Notes: a model not told the origin generated them from the sequence alone. A DNA stretch of 64,000 nt from JACPPO01 sp965262505 (GCA_965262505.1 CBDHFM010000030.1:1054001-1118000); one strand, 5' to 3'; positions 25,394 to 34,099 are shown, counted from the first letter of the stretch. Translations and numbers: made by a program.

Positions 25394-25827
25394 GTGAGCG
25401 CGCTCGAGACTGCAGCCCAGCTGCGTCTCGACGCACGAATTTCACTTATAGGGTACGACACGCGCACTCGCCGACAAACTGAATAATCCCTGAACTCATT
25501 GTCAGAAAACGACGCCGACACTCTGACGACAACTTCAGGGATTCTTCAGAATTGTGACTCCACGAGAGGAGGTCAGCTGGCAAGCAAGCTGCTCTGATAT
25601 GACCCGGATCGAATCCCCGTACCGGGAGGAGCTTCCACCGTCGCCGTCCGATCTTCTTCACCCTTCGCCGATCTTGGCGGTCCCGTCGGCGTTGGGCGAC
25701 CGATTCTGACGAAGAATTCAGGCAATCTTAAGTTGCTACCGACTTTCATTCTCAGAAACAATTTCATTGAAGCAGACTTCCAAAAGGCCTCTGGCCTGAG
25801 CACAGTCTGATAGTAGAAGGAGCCTAA
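25394..25827. other. AT-richer intergenic region upstream of the TonB receptor
   Basis: About 430 bases with noticeably more A and T than the surroundings and no convincing gene. It holds a stem-loop at 25485-25543 and probably the promoter of the receptor gene at 25828. Short open frames on the minus strand (25446-25661, 25573-26034) have no recognisable product. The drop in GC begins right after the IS3 target duplication. Confidence 0.5.
25485..25543. repeat. Stem-loop upstream of the TonB receptor gene
   Basis: Outer arms AATCCCTGAA (25485-25494) and TTCAGGGATT (25534-25543) are perfect complements. Inner arms GTCAGA (25501-25506) and TCTGAC (25522-25527) extend the stem with bulges. It could be the terminator of a lost upstream gene or an operator or RNA element for the receptor, which starts 285 bases downstream. 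Confidence 0.5.
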
Positions 25828-28263
25828 GTGGTGAGCTTTAGATCTGTTTTTGGCTGGCTCTTGGCCTTTGCGTTGGTTCTCGGTGGTGTAGGTGGGATAG
25901 AGGTAGCTGCCCAAACCGCGACGATTGACGGCAGCGTCGTCGATAGTGAGACCGGCGAGGCTGTGCCGGGTGCTGTCATTACCGTTGAAGGAACCAGCAT
26001 CAGCGCCACGGCAAACGTCGTGGGGCGCTTTCAACTGACGGGAGTGCCGGCCGGTACGGTGGTCATTCTTATCGAAGCGGCCGGTTTTCTACCGGTACGG
26101 GCTCCCGGGACCCCGGTCGCAGCAGGAGCGCCGACAGAGTTTACGGTCGAGCTCGTGCGGACACCAAATTTGCTCGAACGTGTCCAGGTCACCGCAACCA
26201 AGGTCGCGACCAGCGTGGGCGATCTTGCGGTTCCCGTGACGCTCCTGGACCGCGAGTCGATGGACCGGCGGGGTGACTTGGAGTTGACAAATGCACTGGA
26301 GAATGTGCCCGGTCTGGCGATCAGCGGACAGTTGGGGCCGTTTGAATCCGTCCTTATGCGAGGGATGCCCCGATCCGGCAATGAGAACGAAGCCACGCTC
26401 TTGCTCATCGATGGTATTCCCCAGACGGATTCACGGAATAGCGCGCGGGTGATCAACCTGCCGATCCACGACGCCAGTAGCATCGAGATCATCAGAGGCC
26501 CGAACTCAGCCCTCTACGGCCGAACGGCGATCGGAGGATCGATCAACGTGCTCACAGCCAATCCCACACCGACCCCTGAGTTTTCGGTGGATCTCGTGGG
26601 AGGGAGTTTCGGGACGGCCAAGGGCGTGGCGACGGCCTCAGGTCCGATCTCAGACTGGGGAGGCTACTACCTCTCGACGTCGGGCAATCGTGACCACGGT
26701 TACTACAAGAATGATGTCGACTTCGCGACGGAAGAGAATTCGCATTTCACCAAGCTCACCTTTATACCGGACGAGCGGTCGTTTGGGAGCGTCACTTTCA
26801 ACCGGGTGACGTCGGACAACAGTCTCCCGAGCAATGAGCCGATCGTTGCCGATCCCGGAAGCGGCGAGCTTCGATTACTGCACGATGTGGATCCCGACTT
26901 CACCCGGCTCTCCAACCTGAACCTCCCAAACTCCTACCATCAGGAGGAAACGCGAGCCACGTTTAACTACATACGGCAGTTGAGTGATCGGGTGAGCGTG
27001 ACCGAACTCTTTGGCTATCGGAAGATCCAGTACAAGTTCATCGACGACCTAGGCTTTGTCGGAGCACCTTTCGACGTGGCGTCTCAGAACCTGACGCTGT
27101 ATGGGTTTGACCAGCAGGCCGACGAGAAGATCTTTTACCAGGAGTTACGATTCAATATCACACCCGATCTGGGGGAGATCCCGAACAATTTGATCGCGGG
27201 CTGGTCGTATGAAGAGACGAGCGGCTTCGTCATCGGGAACTTTATCTTCTCTGATCCCGATACCTTCGGGTTTCCGATCAACTACGCCGATCCGGTGATT
27301 CCTGGGCGGGATCAGTGGCAGTTCTTTGAGTTCGGAGGACGGGACTATGATCTGGGAAGCCACGGGCTGTTTGTTCAGTACACCGTGGAGCCCGGGAGAT
27401 TCATCTTTTCGGGCGGCGGCCGCTACGACCATCTAGCGCTGGACAATATCCGGACGTTGGAGGCGGGACGACCAGAAATCAACGAAACCTTCCAGGCCTT
27501 CAGTCCCAAGGCCAGCGCGACGTTCAAGGTGCTGGGAGCCGATGGAATGGGACCGTCCGTGAACGTCTACGGCGCGTATTCCGAAGCGTTTCGCCCGCCC
27601 CGAGTTCCCAGTGGGTTGTCGGTCACTCCCGATGAGGAACAATTAGATCCCGAAGACATTCACAATTTCGAATTCGGCCTCAAGGCCAGCGTCCTGAATG
27701 ACCGCCTCGCCTTGGAAGGCGGGTTCTTCTGGATGGATCGCGATGGCATCGTCATCTCGATTCGCGAGGGCGCCTTCTTCAGAGACGCGAACGCCGGTAC
27801 GCATAAGCACAAGGGCCTTGAGCTGGGCGCAACCCTGGCAGCGACCGATGAAGTGACGGTGTGGGCGAATGCTGCATTCTATCGGAACACGTTCGGTGAC
27901 TTCGTGATCGAGCAGACAGGCAGTGTAACCGACTTGACGGGCAACCGCCTCAACATGTCCCCAGAGTACCTTGCGAATTGGGGTGTCCTGTACTCGCCAA
28001 CTCCGGTCGTGGACTTGACTCTCGACGTCAAGCATGTGAGCGACGTATTTGTCGATATCCGTAATGATTTTCTATTCGCTCCTTACACGCTCGTCGGTGC
28101 GGCGGTATCCTGGCAGGTTGGACCGGCTCGGTTTACGGTCTCGGGGACCAACCTCTTCGATGAAGAGTACTACTGGGGTGGTAGCACGTCATTCGCAGAA
28201 ACGGCCGACCCCGGTCGTCCCAGACAGATTCTGGTCACGACTTCCTTTACGTTCAGACCATAG
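25828..28263 (+). CDS. TonB-dependent receptor with carboxypeptidase-regulatory-like N-terminal domain
   Basis: 811 residues from GTG 25828, with AGAAGGAG about seven bases upstream. A signal peptide ends near IEVAAQT. It is followed by a CarboxypepD_reg-like beta-sandwich (TIDGSVVDSETGEAVPGAVI, GRFQLTGVPAGTVVILIEAA), a plug domain (LLERVQVTATKVATSVGDLA, LLIDGIPQTDS, IEIIRGPNSALYGRTAIGGS) and a 22-strand-type barrel ending LVTTSFTFRP. No siderophore-specific motif is obvious. This architecture is used for substrates such as vitamin B12, oligosaccharides or peptides. GC content is lower than in the neighbours, suggesting recent acquisition. It stands alone, with NHL genes converging from the right. 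Confidence 0.92.
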   Translation: MVSFRSVFGWLLAFALVLGGVGGIEVAAQTATIDGSVVDSETGEAVPGAVITVEGTSISATANVVGRFQLTGVPAGTVVILIEAAGFLPVRAPGTPVAAGAPTEFTVELVRTPNLLERVQVTATKVATSVGDLAVPVTLLDRESMDRRGDLELTNALENVPGLAISGQLGPFESVLMRGMPRSGNENEATLLLIDGIPQTDSRNSARVINLPIHDASSIEIIRGPNSALYGRTAIGGSINVLTANPTPTPEFSVDLVGGSFGTAKGVATASGPISDWGGYYLSTSGNRDHGYYKNDVDFATEENSHFTKLTFIPDERSFGSVTFNRVTSDNSLPSNEPIVADPGSGELRLLHDVDPDFTRLSNLNLPNSYHQEETRATFNYIRQLSDRVSVTELFGYRKIQYKFIDDLGFVGAPFDVASQNLTLYGFDQQADEKIFYQELRFNITPDLGEIPNNLIAGWSYEETSGFVIGNFIFSDPDTFGFPINYADPVIPGRDQWQFFEFGGRDYDLGSHGLFVQYTVEPGRFIFSGGGRYDHLALDNIRTLEAGRPEINETFQAFSPKASATFKVLGADGMGPSVNVYGAYSEAFRPPRVPSGLSVTPDEEQLDPEDIHNFEFGLKASVLNDRLALEGGFFWMDRDGIVISIREGAFFRDANAGTHKHKGLELGATLAATDEVTVWANAAFYRNTFGDFVIEQTGSVTDLTGNRLNMSPEYLANWGVLYSPTPVVDLTLDVKHVSDVFVDIRNDFLFAPYTLVGAAVSWQVGPARFTVSGTNLFDEEYYWGGSTSFAETADPGRPRQILVTTSFTFRP

Positions 28264-28461
28264 TGTTCAGGGCACTGTCAAACGTTGACCAGCGCACAAT
28301 CGTAGGAGGCCCAGTTGCTGACGTGATACTTCGCCTTGTACCTGGGATGCACTCTCGACTTCATCCCCTCAGCGTAGTCGTCGGCTCCATTCCCTCGCTC
28401 AAAATCGAGCAATATCCGGCTCTGGTCCCTTCAGGCCACAAGGATTCATGCACCAACGCCC

Positions 28462-29751
28462 CTACCAGACGGCGGGCCACGGCCTGCCGACCGCGAACTC
28501 GGGGTTGGCGCCTTCGCGCGGCACGAACTTCTGGACCCGGCCGTTGTTCACAGAGGCCGTGTAGAAACTGCCCTCCGTGTCGGTGGAGAGCCCGTGCACG
28601 CCCCAGAAGCCGCCGGGATACTCGCCCCAGCTGCCCCAGGAGTACAGGAAGTTCCCCTGGAGGTCGTAGCCCAGGATCTTGTGCGTGCCCTGGTCGGCAG
28701 CCCACAGCTTCTGGTCGCTGGTGACGATGAAGCTGTGAATGTCCATCGGCGGCCGCGGGCCGAACGTCCACTCTCTCAGGTAGGTGCCATCCTCGTCGAA
28801 GACCTGCACCCGGCCGTTCTGACGGTCGTTGACAAACACCTCCCGGGTCGTGGGATCGACGCCGATGCCGTGCACGTTGTACATGTAGCCCGGCCGCGTT
28901 TCGCCGCCCCGCTCGCCCGTCTCGCCCCACTGCCCCAGGATGTTGCCGTCCATGTCGTACTTGATGACGCGCTGGTTGTCGTATCCGTCGGCCAGGTACA
29001 TCGTGTTCGCATCCATGAAAACGAGGAAGGTCGGCCGGCGTAGGTGCGTGTCGTCTTCACCCGGCTCGCCCGGCGTGCCGAGCGTCAGCACCAGCTCACT
29101 CAGGTCGTTGGTGAACTTGCGGACCGAGTGCCCCTCCGCGTCGACGATCCAGACGTGCTTTTCCGGATCGTAGGGGCTGATCTCGATGTCATGCGGCCGC
29201 ACCCAGATGTCGTCCCACTGCTCGAACGTCTCGGTGATGTTGCCCTCGCGATCCAAGGCGAAGATGCTGTGCTCGAATCGCCAGTCCACGCCTTCTTCGC
29301 CGCGGCCAGGCTGGTCACGCCTGTCGCCGTTCGGGACGACGCCGCCGGCCTGCCGCAGCGGCAGCCGGAAGACGGGAAACACGAGGCCCGGCCCAACCTG
29401 CGGCAGCCGGACCGACTCCAGGTCCCTGCGATTGAGGAGCGGTGTCTCCCCCTTCGACGCCACGAGCACCCGGTCCGGACTCTCGGCAAAGACATCCATC
29501 GTCACCGAATAGGTCCAGCTCTCATGGTCCGGAAGGCTTTCCGACATCGGCTTCGGCCAGTTCTCGACCACGTCGTACGGCCCGAAGATGTCCTGGCCGC
29601 CCTTCAGCCCCGGGATGGCCGCGAATCCTTCACCGGGCAGCATCCCTTCTTCGCCCGCCTGCCCCTGCACACCGCCGCCGGCACAGCCCGCCGCGAGAAT
29701 CGCCAGCAGACCCACACAGACCGCCGACATCGCCAACACACGTTTACTCAT
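28462..29751 (-). CDS. NHL-repeat beta-propeller lipoprotein
   Basis: 429 residues from ATG 29751 (GGAGG six bases upstream). A lipobox, LLAILAAGC, places the cysteine near residue 23. The mature protein contains NHL-type blades, for example FALDREGNITETFEQWDD, VRPHDIEISPYDPEKHVWIV, GHSVRKFTNDLSELVLTLG, VHGIGVDPTTREVFVNDRQN and GRVQVFDEDGTYLREW. It is probably a six-bladed propeller anchored in the outer or inner membrane. Its ligand is unknown. It is the first of three NHL genes on this strand when read from the left, but is separated from the next by 108 bases. Confidence 0.87.
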   Translation of the reverse strand: MSKRVLAMSAVCVGLLAILAAGCAGGGVQGQAGEEGMLPGEGFAAIPGLKGGQDIFGPYDVVENWPKPMSESLPDHESWTYSVTMDVFAESPDRVLVASKGETPLLNRRDLESVRLPQVGPGLVFPVFRLPLRQAGGVVPNGDRRDQPGRGEEGVDWRFEHSIFALDREGNITETFEQWDDIWVRPHDIEISPYDPEKHVWIVDAEGHSVRKFTNDLSELVLTLGTPGEPGEDDTHLRRPTFLVFMDANTMYLADGYDNQRVIKYDMDGNILGQWGETGERGGETRPGYMYNVHGIGVDPTTREVFVNDRQNGRVQVFDEDGTYLREWTFGPRPPMDIHSFIVTSDQKLWAADQGTHKILGYDLQGNFLYSWGSWGEYPGGFWGVHGLSTDTEGSFYTASVNNGRVQKFVPREGANPEFAVGRPWPAVW

Positions 29752-29859
29752 AACCTGCCTCCGCGAAGTTCTCACTCGGGGTCTACCTCACCCGGAATCA
29801 CGCGCGCCACGCACGCGCGTTCCGAGGCTCCCAATTTCAATCGCCAGACAAAACGCCGA

Positions 29860-30954
29860 CTACGCCGCCGGACGGAGCGTCAACTTCTGCACGCGCCAGT
29901 TCAGAAGTTCGCCGACGTAGAGCTCGTTTTCGTTGCGGCAGTCAATCGCATTGACGGTGCCAAACTCGCCGAGCATCTTGCCCGCGCGCCCGAACTTGCC
30001 GACGATCCGCCCGTCGAGCGTCATCTTGATGATCTCGCCGTCGTAGTCAAGGTTGTAGGGCGGATTCGAGTTCGACACGTACAGGAACTGCTCCGGTCCC
30101 GGGGTCACGCAGATCGCCCAGGGCGACCCGACGTTGCGGAACTGCGTCTTGAACGTGCCATTGGCGTCGAACACCTGGATCCGCTTGTTGTCCCTGTCGG
30201 CGACGTAGACGTTATCCGCGGCATCGACCGCGATCCCGTGCAGGACGTTGAACTCGCCCGGTTCGGTACCGCGACTGCCCCAGTTCCTGATCCACTTGCC
30301 GTTCCGGTCAAATTTGGCCACGCGTGCGTTGCCGTAGCCGTCCGCCACGTAGATGTTGCCCTGCGAGTCCCACGCGACGTCGGTGGGACGAATGAAGCGC
30401 TCGCCCTCCTGGCCCACGCCGTCGCCCAGATCCTCCTCATCCGGCATCGGCGGCGGAACGAGCCCGTACGTGTCCGGTCGCGGCCACAGCGGATTCTCCG
30501 CGACGCGCATGGACTCCGGCTTGCGGCTGAGCACCATCTGAATCCGCCCGTCCGGGTCGAACTTGATCACCTGGGTAGACATCTGATCGACGACCCAGAT
30601 GTTGTCTTCGGCGTCGACGCGAACCTGCTGCGCCTGGAGGAAGCCGTACACCCCCTGGCCGATCTCGCGCACGAAGTTGCCGTTGGAATCGAACTTGAAG
30701 AGCCGCGAGCCCCCGTGCGAGACGTTCCGGGACCCCGCAATCGTGATCACCGGCGTCCCGGTCCGGGTGTAGACGAAAATATCGCCATTGGAATTCGTCG
30801 CCACGCCGGCGGCTTCACCCAGGTGGATATTCTCCGGAAACGTCAGCGGCTCCTCGGCGTCGAACGGAATCTCCGGAAAGTTCAACTGCGCGGAGAGCGT
30901 CCCGCTGAACGCGAGCACTGCCGCAATCAATGCGGCTGGAAGAAACAGTCTCAT
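29860..30954 (-). CDS. Secreted NHL-repeat beta-propeller protein
   Basis: 364 residues. A signal peptide (LFLPAALIAAVLAFSGTLSA cut before QLNF) is followed by six NHL-like blades: RLFKFDSNGNFVREIGQGVY, VRVDAEDNIWVVDQMSTQVI, PTDVAWDSQGNIYVADGYGN, LHGIAVDAADNVYVADRDNK, and a C-terminal GTVNAIDCRNENELYVGELL. It is a close paralogue of the gene 12 bases upstream at 30967-32022. Periplasmic or released; function unknown, possibly peptidyl-glycine lyase-like by fold, but catalytic residues were not identified. Confidence 0.87.
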   Translation of the reverse strand: MRLFLPAALIAAVLAFSGTLSAQLNFPEIPFDAEEPLTFPENIHLGEAAGVATNSNGDIFVYTRTGTPVITIAGSRNVSHGGSRLFKFDSNGNFVREIGQGVYGFLQAQQVRVDAEDNIWVVDQMSTQVIKFDPDGRIQMVLSRKPESMRVAENPLWPRPDTYGLVPPPMPDEEDLGDGVGQEGERFIRPTDVAWDSQGNIYVADGYGNARVAKFDRNGKWIRNWGSRGTEPGEFNVLHGIAVDAADNVYVADRDNKRIQVFDANGTFKTQFRNVGSPWAICVTPGPEQFLYVSNSNPPYNLDYDGEIIKMTLDGRIVGKFGRAGKMLGEFGTVNAIDCRNENELYVGELLNWRVQKLTLRPAA

Positions 30955-30966
30955 TGGGCCCTCCCC

Positions 30967-32022
30967 TTACTGACTCGAGTCCGTGGTCGGCAGCGGCTGC
31001 AGCAGGATCTTCTGCACGCGCCAGGCGGCGATCTCTGACACGACGAGTTCGTCGGGAAACCGGCAGTCAATGCCGTGCACCGTCTGGAACTCGCCGAGGG
31101 CCTTGCCGGCTACCCCGAACTTGCCGATGACGGTTCCGTCGAGTTCCATCTTGTAGATTTCGCCGGTGGTCGCCCACGACGCGGCGGGATTCGAGTCAGG
31201 ATTCGAGTACGACGAATACAGGTACTGGTGTGGGCCCGGAGTGATGCAGATCTCCCACGGCCTGCCGACGTTATCGTAAATGGCGCGCAGCACGAGGTCG
31301 TTGTCGAAGACCTGAATGCGTCCGTTGTTGCGGTCACCCACGTACACGTTGCCAACCGCGTCGACGGCAATCGTGTGCGGCGTGTTGAACTGATAGGGTT
31401 CGGTCCCTCTGAGCTGGCTCCCCACCTCCCGGATATACCTGCCGTTCTTGTCGTATTTCACGACCCGATGGTTGATGTACCCGTCGGAAACGAAGACGTT
31501 GCCCTCAGGATCCCACGCAACGTCGGTCGGCCGGCCGAACGTGTATCGCTGGGGCGGAGGCACAGCAGCGCGCGGCACCGTCGCGACGGCGCCTTCGATC
31601 GCCTCTGGTCGGCGACCCAACACCATGACGACCCGTCCCTCGGGGTTGAACTTGATGACCATGTTCGACCCCTCGTCGACGGCCCAGACATTGTCCTCCC
31701 GGTCGACGCGCACCTTGTGCGCGAACTCGAACCCGTAGAGGCCGACGCCCCATTCCTTGACGAAGTTTCCGTCCTGATCGAACTCGAGCAACCGGGTGTC
31801 GTCTCTCCGGGTGTAGACGAACACATGCCGCTGGGAATTGACCGCAACACCTATGCCCTCGCCCAGGTATAGGCCCTCCGGCATCTTCAGGAAGTTCGGG
31901 ACCGATTCAAACGGAATATCCGGCGCGGTCGCGTACGCCGCGGCCCTGGCCTGGGCGAACACGGGCGCCGAGACGAGCAGTGCCAAGAGAAAGACCAGGC
32001 AGCTGTTCATGTATCGCTTCAT
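30967..32022 (-). CDS. Secreted NHL-repeat beta-propeller protein
   Basis: 351 residues from ATG 32022, chosen because GGAGG lies eight bases upstream and the signal peptide (SCLVFLLALLVSAPVFA) begins at once; earlier in-frame starts read through IS630-flanking DNA. Blades include RLLEFDQDGNFVKEWGVGLY, VRVDREDNVWAVDEGSNMVI, PTDVAWDPEGNVFVSDGYIN, PHTIAVDAVGNVYVGDRNNG and VHGIDCRFPDELVVSEIAAW. It is a tandem duplicate of 29860-30954 and probably forms an operon with it. The IS630 element at 32125 is inserted about 100 bases upstream and may have displaced the promoter. Confidence 0.87.
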   Translation of the reverse strand: MKRYMNSCLVFLLALLVSAPVFAQARAAAYATAPDIPFESVPNFLKMPEGLYLGEGIGVAVNSQRHVFVYTRRDDTRLLEFDQDGNFVKEWGVGLYGFEFAHKVRVDREDNVWAVDEGSNMVIKFNPEGRVVMVLGRRPEAIEGAVATVPRAAVPPPQRYTFGRPTDVAWDPEGNVFVSDGYINHRVVKYDKNGRYIREVGSQLRGTEPYQFNTPHTIAVDAVGNVYVGDRNNGRIQVFDNDLVLRAIYDNVGRPWEICITPGPHQYLYSSYSNPDSNPAASWATTGEIYKMELDGTVIGKFGVAGKALGEFQTVHGIDCRFPDELVVSEIAAWRVQKILLQPLPTTDSSQ

Positions 32023-32135
32023 TGCAAAACCTCCGCAAAGCTGGTCCATATGCCGGTCCGGGGTGGGCCCGGCAAGAACGAAACCAGCCGACGGGGGATT
32101 ATGGCGGAGATACGGCCTGAATACTAAAGCGCTTT

Positions 32136-32651
32136 TCATGACCGTGTGGCGGCCGCGTACCCGCAGTGCCGAACATAGTTGCGGCATTCGTCAGGGCTGA
32201 AGTGCGCCAAGCACTCGCCGAGGAACGGCCAGAGCGTCTCGGTGCTGCGACAGCGAGCGGTGCGAACGAGGGCCTTGAGCTTCGCGAAGCAGAGCTCGAT
32301 GGGATTGAGGTCCGGGCTGTAGGGTGGCAAGTACCAGAGGGTGGCCCCGGCGGCCTGGATGGCGCGTTGGATGCCGGCGACCTTGTGGGCCCCGAGATTG
32401 TCGGCAATGACGATGTCGCCGGGCTGCAGGGTCGGCACCAGGATCTGTTCGATGTAGGCGCGGAAGCTCTCGCCATCGATCGCGCCGTCGAAGACCCCCG
32501 GTGCGGTCAGCCCCGTGACCCGCAACGCGGCGAGAAACGTGCTGGTCTGCCAGCGCCCGCAGGGGGCGTGGTCGTGGACGCGCGCGCCGCGCGGTGCCCG
32601 GCCGTACCGCCGAAGCAGATTGGTGGTGCTGCCGGTTTCGTCCAGAAACAC
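32136..32651 (-). CDS. IS630 transposase OrfB, copy 1 (DDE domain)
   Basis: 171 residues from the first ATG, but the frame is open back to about 32755 (RPSEHDRPDVAAARVAW), so it is normally joined to OrfA. Catalytic positions: VFLDETGSTTN (first D), IVIADNLGAHKVAGIQRAI (second D), YLPPYSPDLNPIELCFAKLK (E). It lies in the +1 frame relative to OrfA, with the junction at the A6 run at 32746-32751. Confidence 0.88.
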   Translation of the reverse strand: MFLDETGSTTNLLRRYGRAPRGARVHDHAPCGRWQTSTFLAALRVTGLTAPGVFDGAIDGESFRAYIEQILVPTLQPGDIVIADNLGAHKVAGIQRAIQAAGATLWYLPPYSPDLNPIELCFAKLKALVRTARCRSTETLWPFLGECLAHFSPDECRNYVRHCGYAAATRS

Positions 32652-32712
32652 GAGGTGGGCGACATCCCAGGTCGGCGCCGCCGCGTGCCACGCGACCCGC
32701 GCGGCCGCGACG

Positions 32713-33075
32713 TCAGGCCGATCGTGTTCGGACGGGCGGACCGTGTTTTTTAACGGTCAGGCCGAGGGCCCGCACGGCGCGCCAGACCGTCGGCACACTC
32801 GCGGGCGTGGCGAGGGCGTCCTTCAGCTCAGCCAGCGTGCGATCCGGGTGCGCCGCAATCAGCGCGGCCAAGGTGTGTAGGTGCGGCTCAAGCATGCAGC
32901 GCCGTCCATGTCGCTGGACGCGAGGCGCCACCTCGCCCGTGTCGCGCCGCCGCTGTTTCAGTAGCCGCACCCACGACCCGCTCACGCGGTACTTCGCCGC
33001 CACCTCGGCCGCCGTCATCCCGGCATCGCTGTCGAGGAGCGCCCGCTCTCGCAGATCCATCGAATAGGCACGCAT
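32713..33075 (-). CDS. IS630 transposase OrfA, copy 1 (DNA-binding part)
   Basis: 120 residues. Two helix-turn-helix regions: MRAYSMDLRERALLDSDAG with EVAAKYRVSGSWVRLLKQRR, and TLAELKDALATPASVPTVWR with AVRALGLTVKK. The last residues after LTVKK come from reading past the A6 run in the original frame and are not conserved in the family; a shift there leads into OrfB. Confidence 0.87.
   Translation of the reverse strand: MRAYSMDLRERALLDSDAGMTAAEVAAKYRVSGSWVRLLKQRRRDTGEVAPRVQRHGRRCMLEPHLHTLAALIAAHPDRTLAELKDALATPASVPTVWRAVRALGLTVKKHGPPVRTRSA
32746..32751 (-). other. A6 slippage site between IS630 OrfA and OrfB, copy 1
   Basis: On the minus strand GTT AAA AAA CAC in OrfA frame; OrfB continues in the +1 frame as AAC ACG GTC. 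Losing one A by transcriptional slippage, or a +1 ribosomal shift, would fuse the two. The same arrangement is present in copy 2. Confidence 0.6.
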
Positions 33076-33180
33076 CGGGCCTCCTGCATCGGTGCGCGCA
33101 GAAGTACCACGACCGCCCCAGGTAGTACAAGGCCTATTTGAAAAGCGCTTTAGCCGCGACCGGCGAACGCAATACCGGCG

Positions 33181-33546
33181 CTACGAGTGGCGTGAGCGGC
33201 CGCGGACGAACTTCTCCGGCGTCCCTTTGAGAGCGGCACCGAGCGCCGGCCGCCACAGCGCCACGTCGTCAAACCTCCGGGCCAGCTCGAAATCCTTGTC
33301 GGTGATCCCTTTGGCGCTGTGCGTCGACAGGGCGACGGTGACCCGGCGGCATGACACGGTCAGGTCCGGATGATGATCCGCCGCCTCCGCGCAGAAGCCG
33401 ATCGCGCCAACCAGCATCAGCGTCGTCGGCCAGCCGTCGGTCTCGTAGACACGCTGAATGGACCCGCCCTCGTAGTACCACCCCGGCAGCTGCCGCAACT
33501 GTTCATCGATCTGCGCGGAGGTGTACGTGGTCTCGGGGTCAGGCAC
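33181..33546 (-). CDS. phhB: Pterin-4a-carbinolamine dehydratase (4a-hydroxytetrahydrobiopterin dehydratase)
   Basis: 121 residues, normal family length. The active-site signature is visible as AADHHPDLTVS (His58, His59, Pro60), followed by VTVALSTHSAKGITDKDFEL with His76. The enzyme dehydrates the 4a-hydroxy pterin made by aromatic amino acid hydroxylases, so that the cofactor can be recycled. The PTPS homologue is seven bases upstream on the same strand, consistent with a small tetrahydropterin operon. No aromatic hydroxylase is in the window. IS630 copy 1 ends 28 bases downstream. Confidence 0.92.
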   Translation of the reverse strand: MPDPETTYTSAQIDEQLRQLPGWYYEGGSIQRVYETDGWPTTLMLVGAIGFCAEAADHHPDLTVSCRRVTVALSTHSAKGITDKDFELARRFDDVALWRPALGAALKGTPEKFVRGRSRHS

Positions 33547-33553
33547 TGGGCAC

Positions 33554-34060
33554 CTATTTCAACGTCAACCGATAGACGGCGGATTGCCCGAAGGTCTCCT
33601 CGACTTCCATCTCCACGGCGGTCAGCCCCGGCGCGCCGGCCGTGTCGAGTTCCGCGCGCAGCCGATCGGCAAGGAGTCGCGCCAGCATCTCCACCGTCGT
33701 ATTCGGGACGGGTAGAAGCGCACAATCAGGACGCGGGAAGACGTATCGCGGCTGGCCGTCGACCGCCACGCGCACGGTCTCCCCGTCCTCGACCACTCCA
33801 ATCCTGCTGCTCTCGAGCGGCAACAGCACCAGGTGGTCGACCTCTCCGCACAAGCCGCGCATGATGCGCTTGACCTCGACAAAGTCGATCACCCACCCGG
33901 CTTCTTCGTCGAGTTCGCCTTCGATTGTCACGCGCGCACGGTAGTTGTGGCCGTGCAGCCCCTCACAGCGGTGGCCGGTAAACGTGATGAAATGTGCCGA
34001 GGAAAAGACGAGGTCGTCCTTCGCCACCGACACGCGAAACTGACCGCGTCGCTGCATCAC
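33554..34060 (-). CDS. 6-pyruvoyl-tetrahydropterin synthase / QueD family protein
   Basis: 168 residues. Zinc ligands His23 (SSAHF), His36 and His38 (LHGHNY); catalytic cysteine Cys32 in GHRCEGLHGHN, and Asp75-His76 in GEVDHLVLLPLE. A longer loop (residues ~85-110, DGETVRVAVDGQPRYVFPRP) is inserted relative to QueD of E. coli. Such proteins act either in biopterin synthesis or in queuosine synthesis. The adjacent carbinolamine dehydratase favours the pterin-cofactor role here. The start ATG 34060 or 34057 (MM) is not distinguishable. Confidence 0.88.
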   Translation of the reverse strand: MMQRRGQFRVSVAKDDLVFSSAHFITFTGHRCEGLHGHNYRARVTIEGELDEEAGWVIDFVEVKRIMRGLCGEVDHLVLLPLESSRIGVVEDGETVRVAVDGQPRYVFPRPDCALLPVPNTTVEMLARLLADRLRAELDTAGAPGLTAVEMEVEETFGQSAVYRLTLK

Positions 34061-34099
34061 GTTCTCTGCTGGCGGAGTTTAAGGAGACCGCGGTGTGGG

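Larger units (their letters stand above)
32125..33152 (-). mobile_element. IS630-family element, copy 1
   Basis: 1028 bp including the TA target duplication at each end (32125-32126 and 33151-33152). The terminal inverted repeats read inward as TAAAGCGCTTTTCA on both sides. Two transposase ORFs are joined by an A6 slippery run. Copy 2 at 58767-59794 has exactly the same length and differs at three bases seen by eye. It sits between the promoter region of the NHL genes and the pterin dehydratase gene. Confidence 0.93.

Noticed and set aside
25565..25640. A tRNA-like stretch (AGCTGGCAAGC followed by ATCGAATCC)
   Set aside because: The acceptor ends do not pair and the T arm lacks the TTC of a normal T loop; no cloverleaf can be drawn. 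It might be a chance match.
29044..31038. A 664-codon plus-strand open frame across the NHL genes
   Set aside because: It runs antisense to two clear propeller genes and has no recognisable domain; it follows from the third-position bias of the real genes.
32136..33075. Interpreting the split IS630 transposase as a damaged pseudogene
   Set aside because: Both copies have the same split at an A6 run with otherwise open frames and very high identity, which fits a programmed or slippage-based fusion better than damage.
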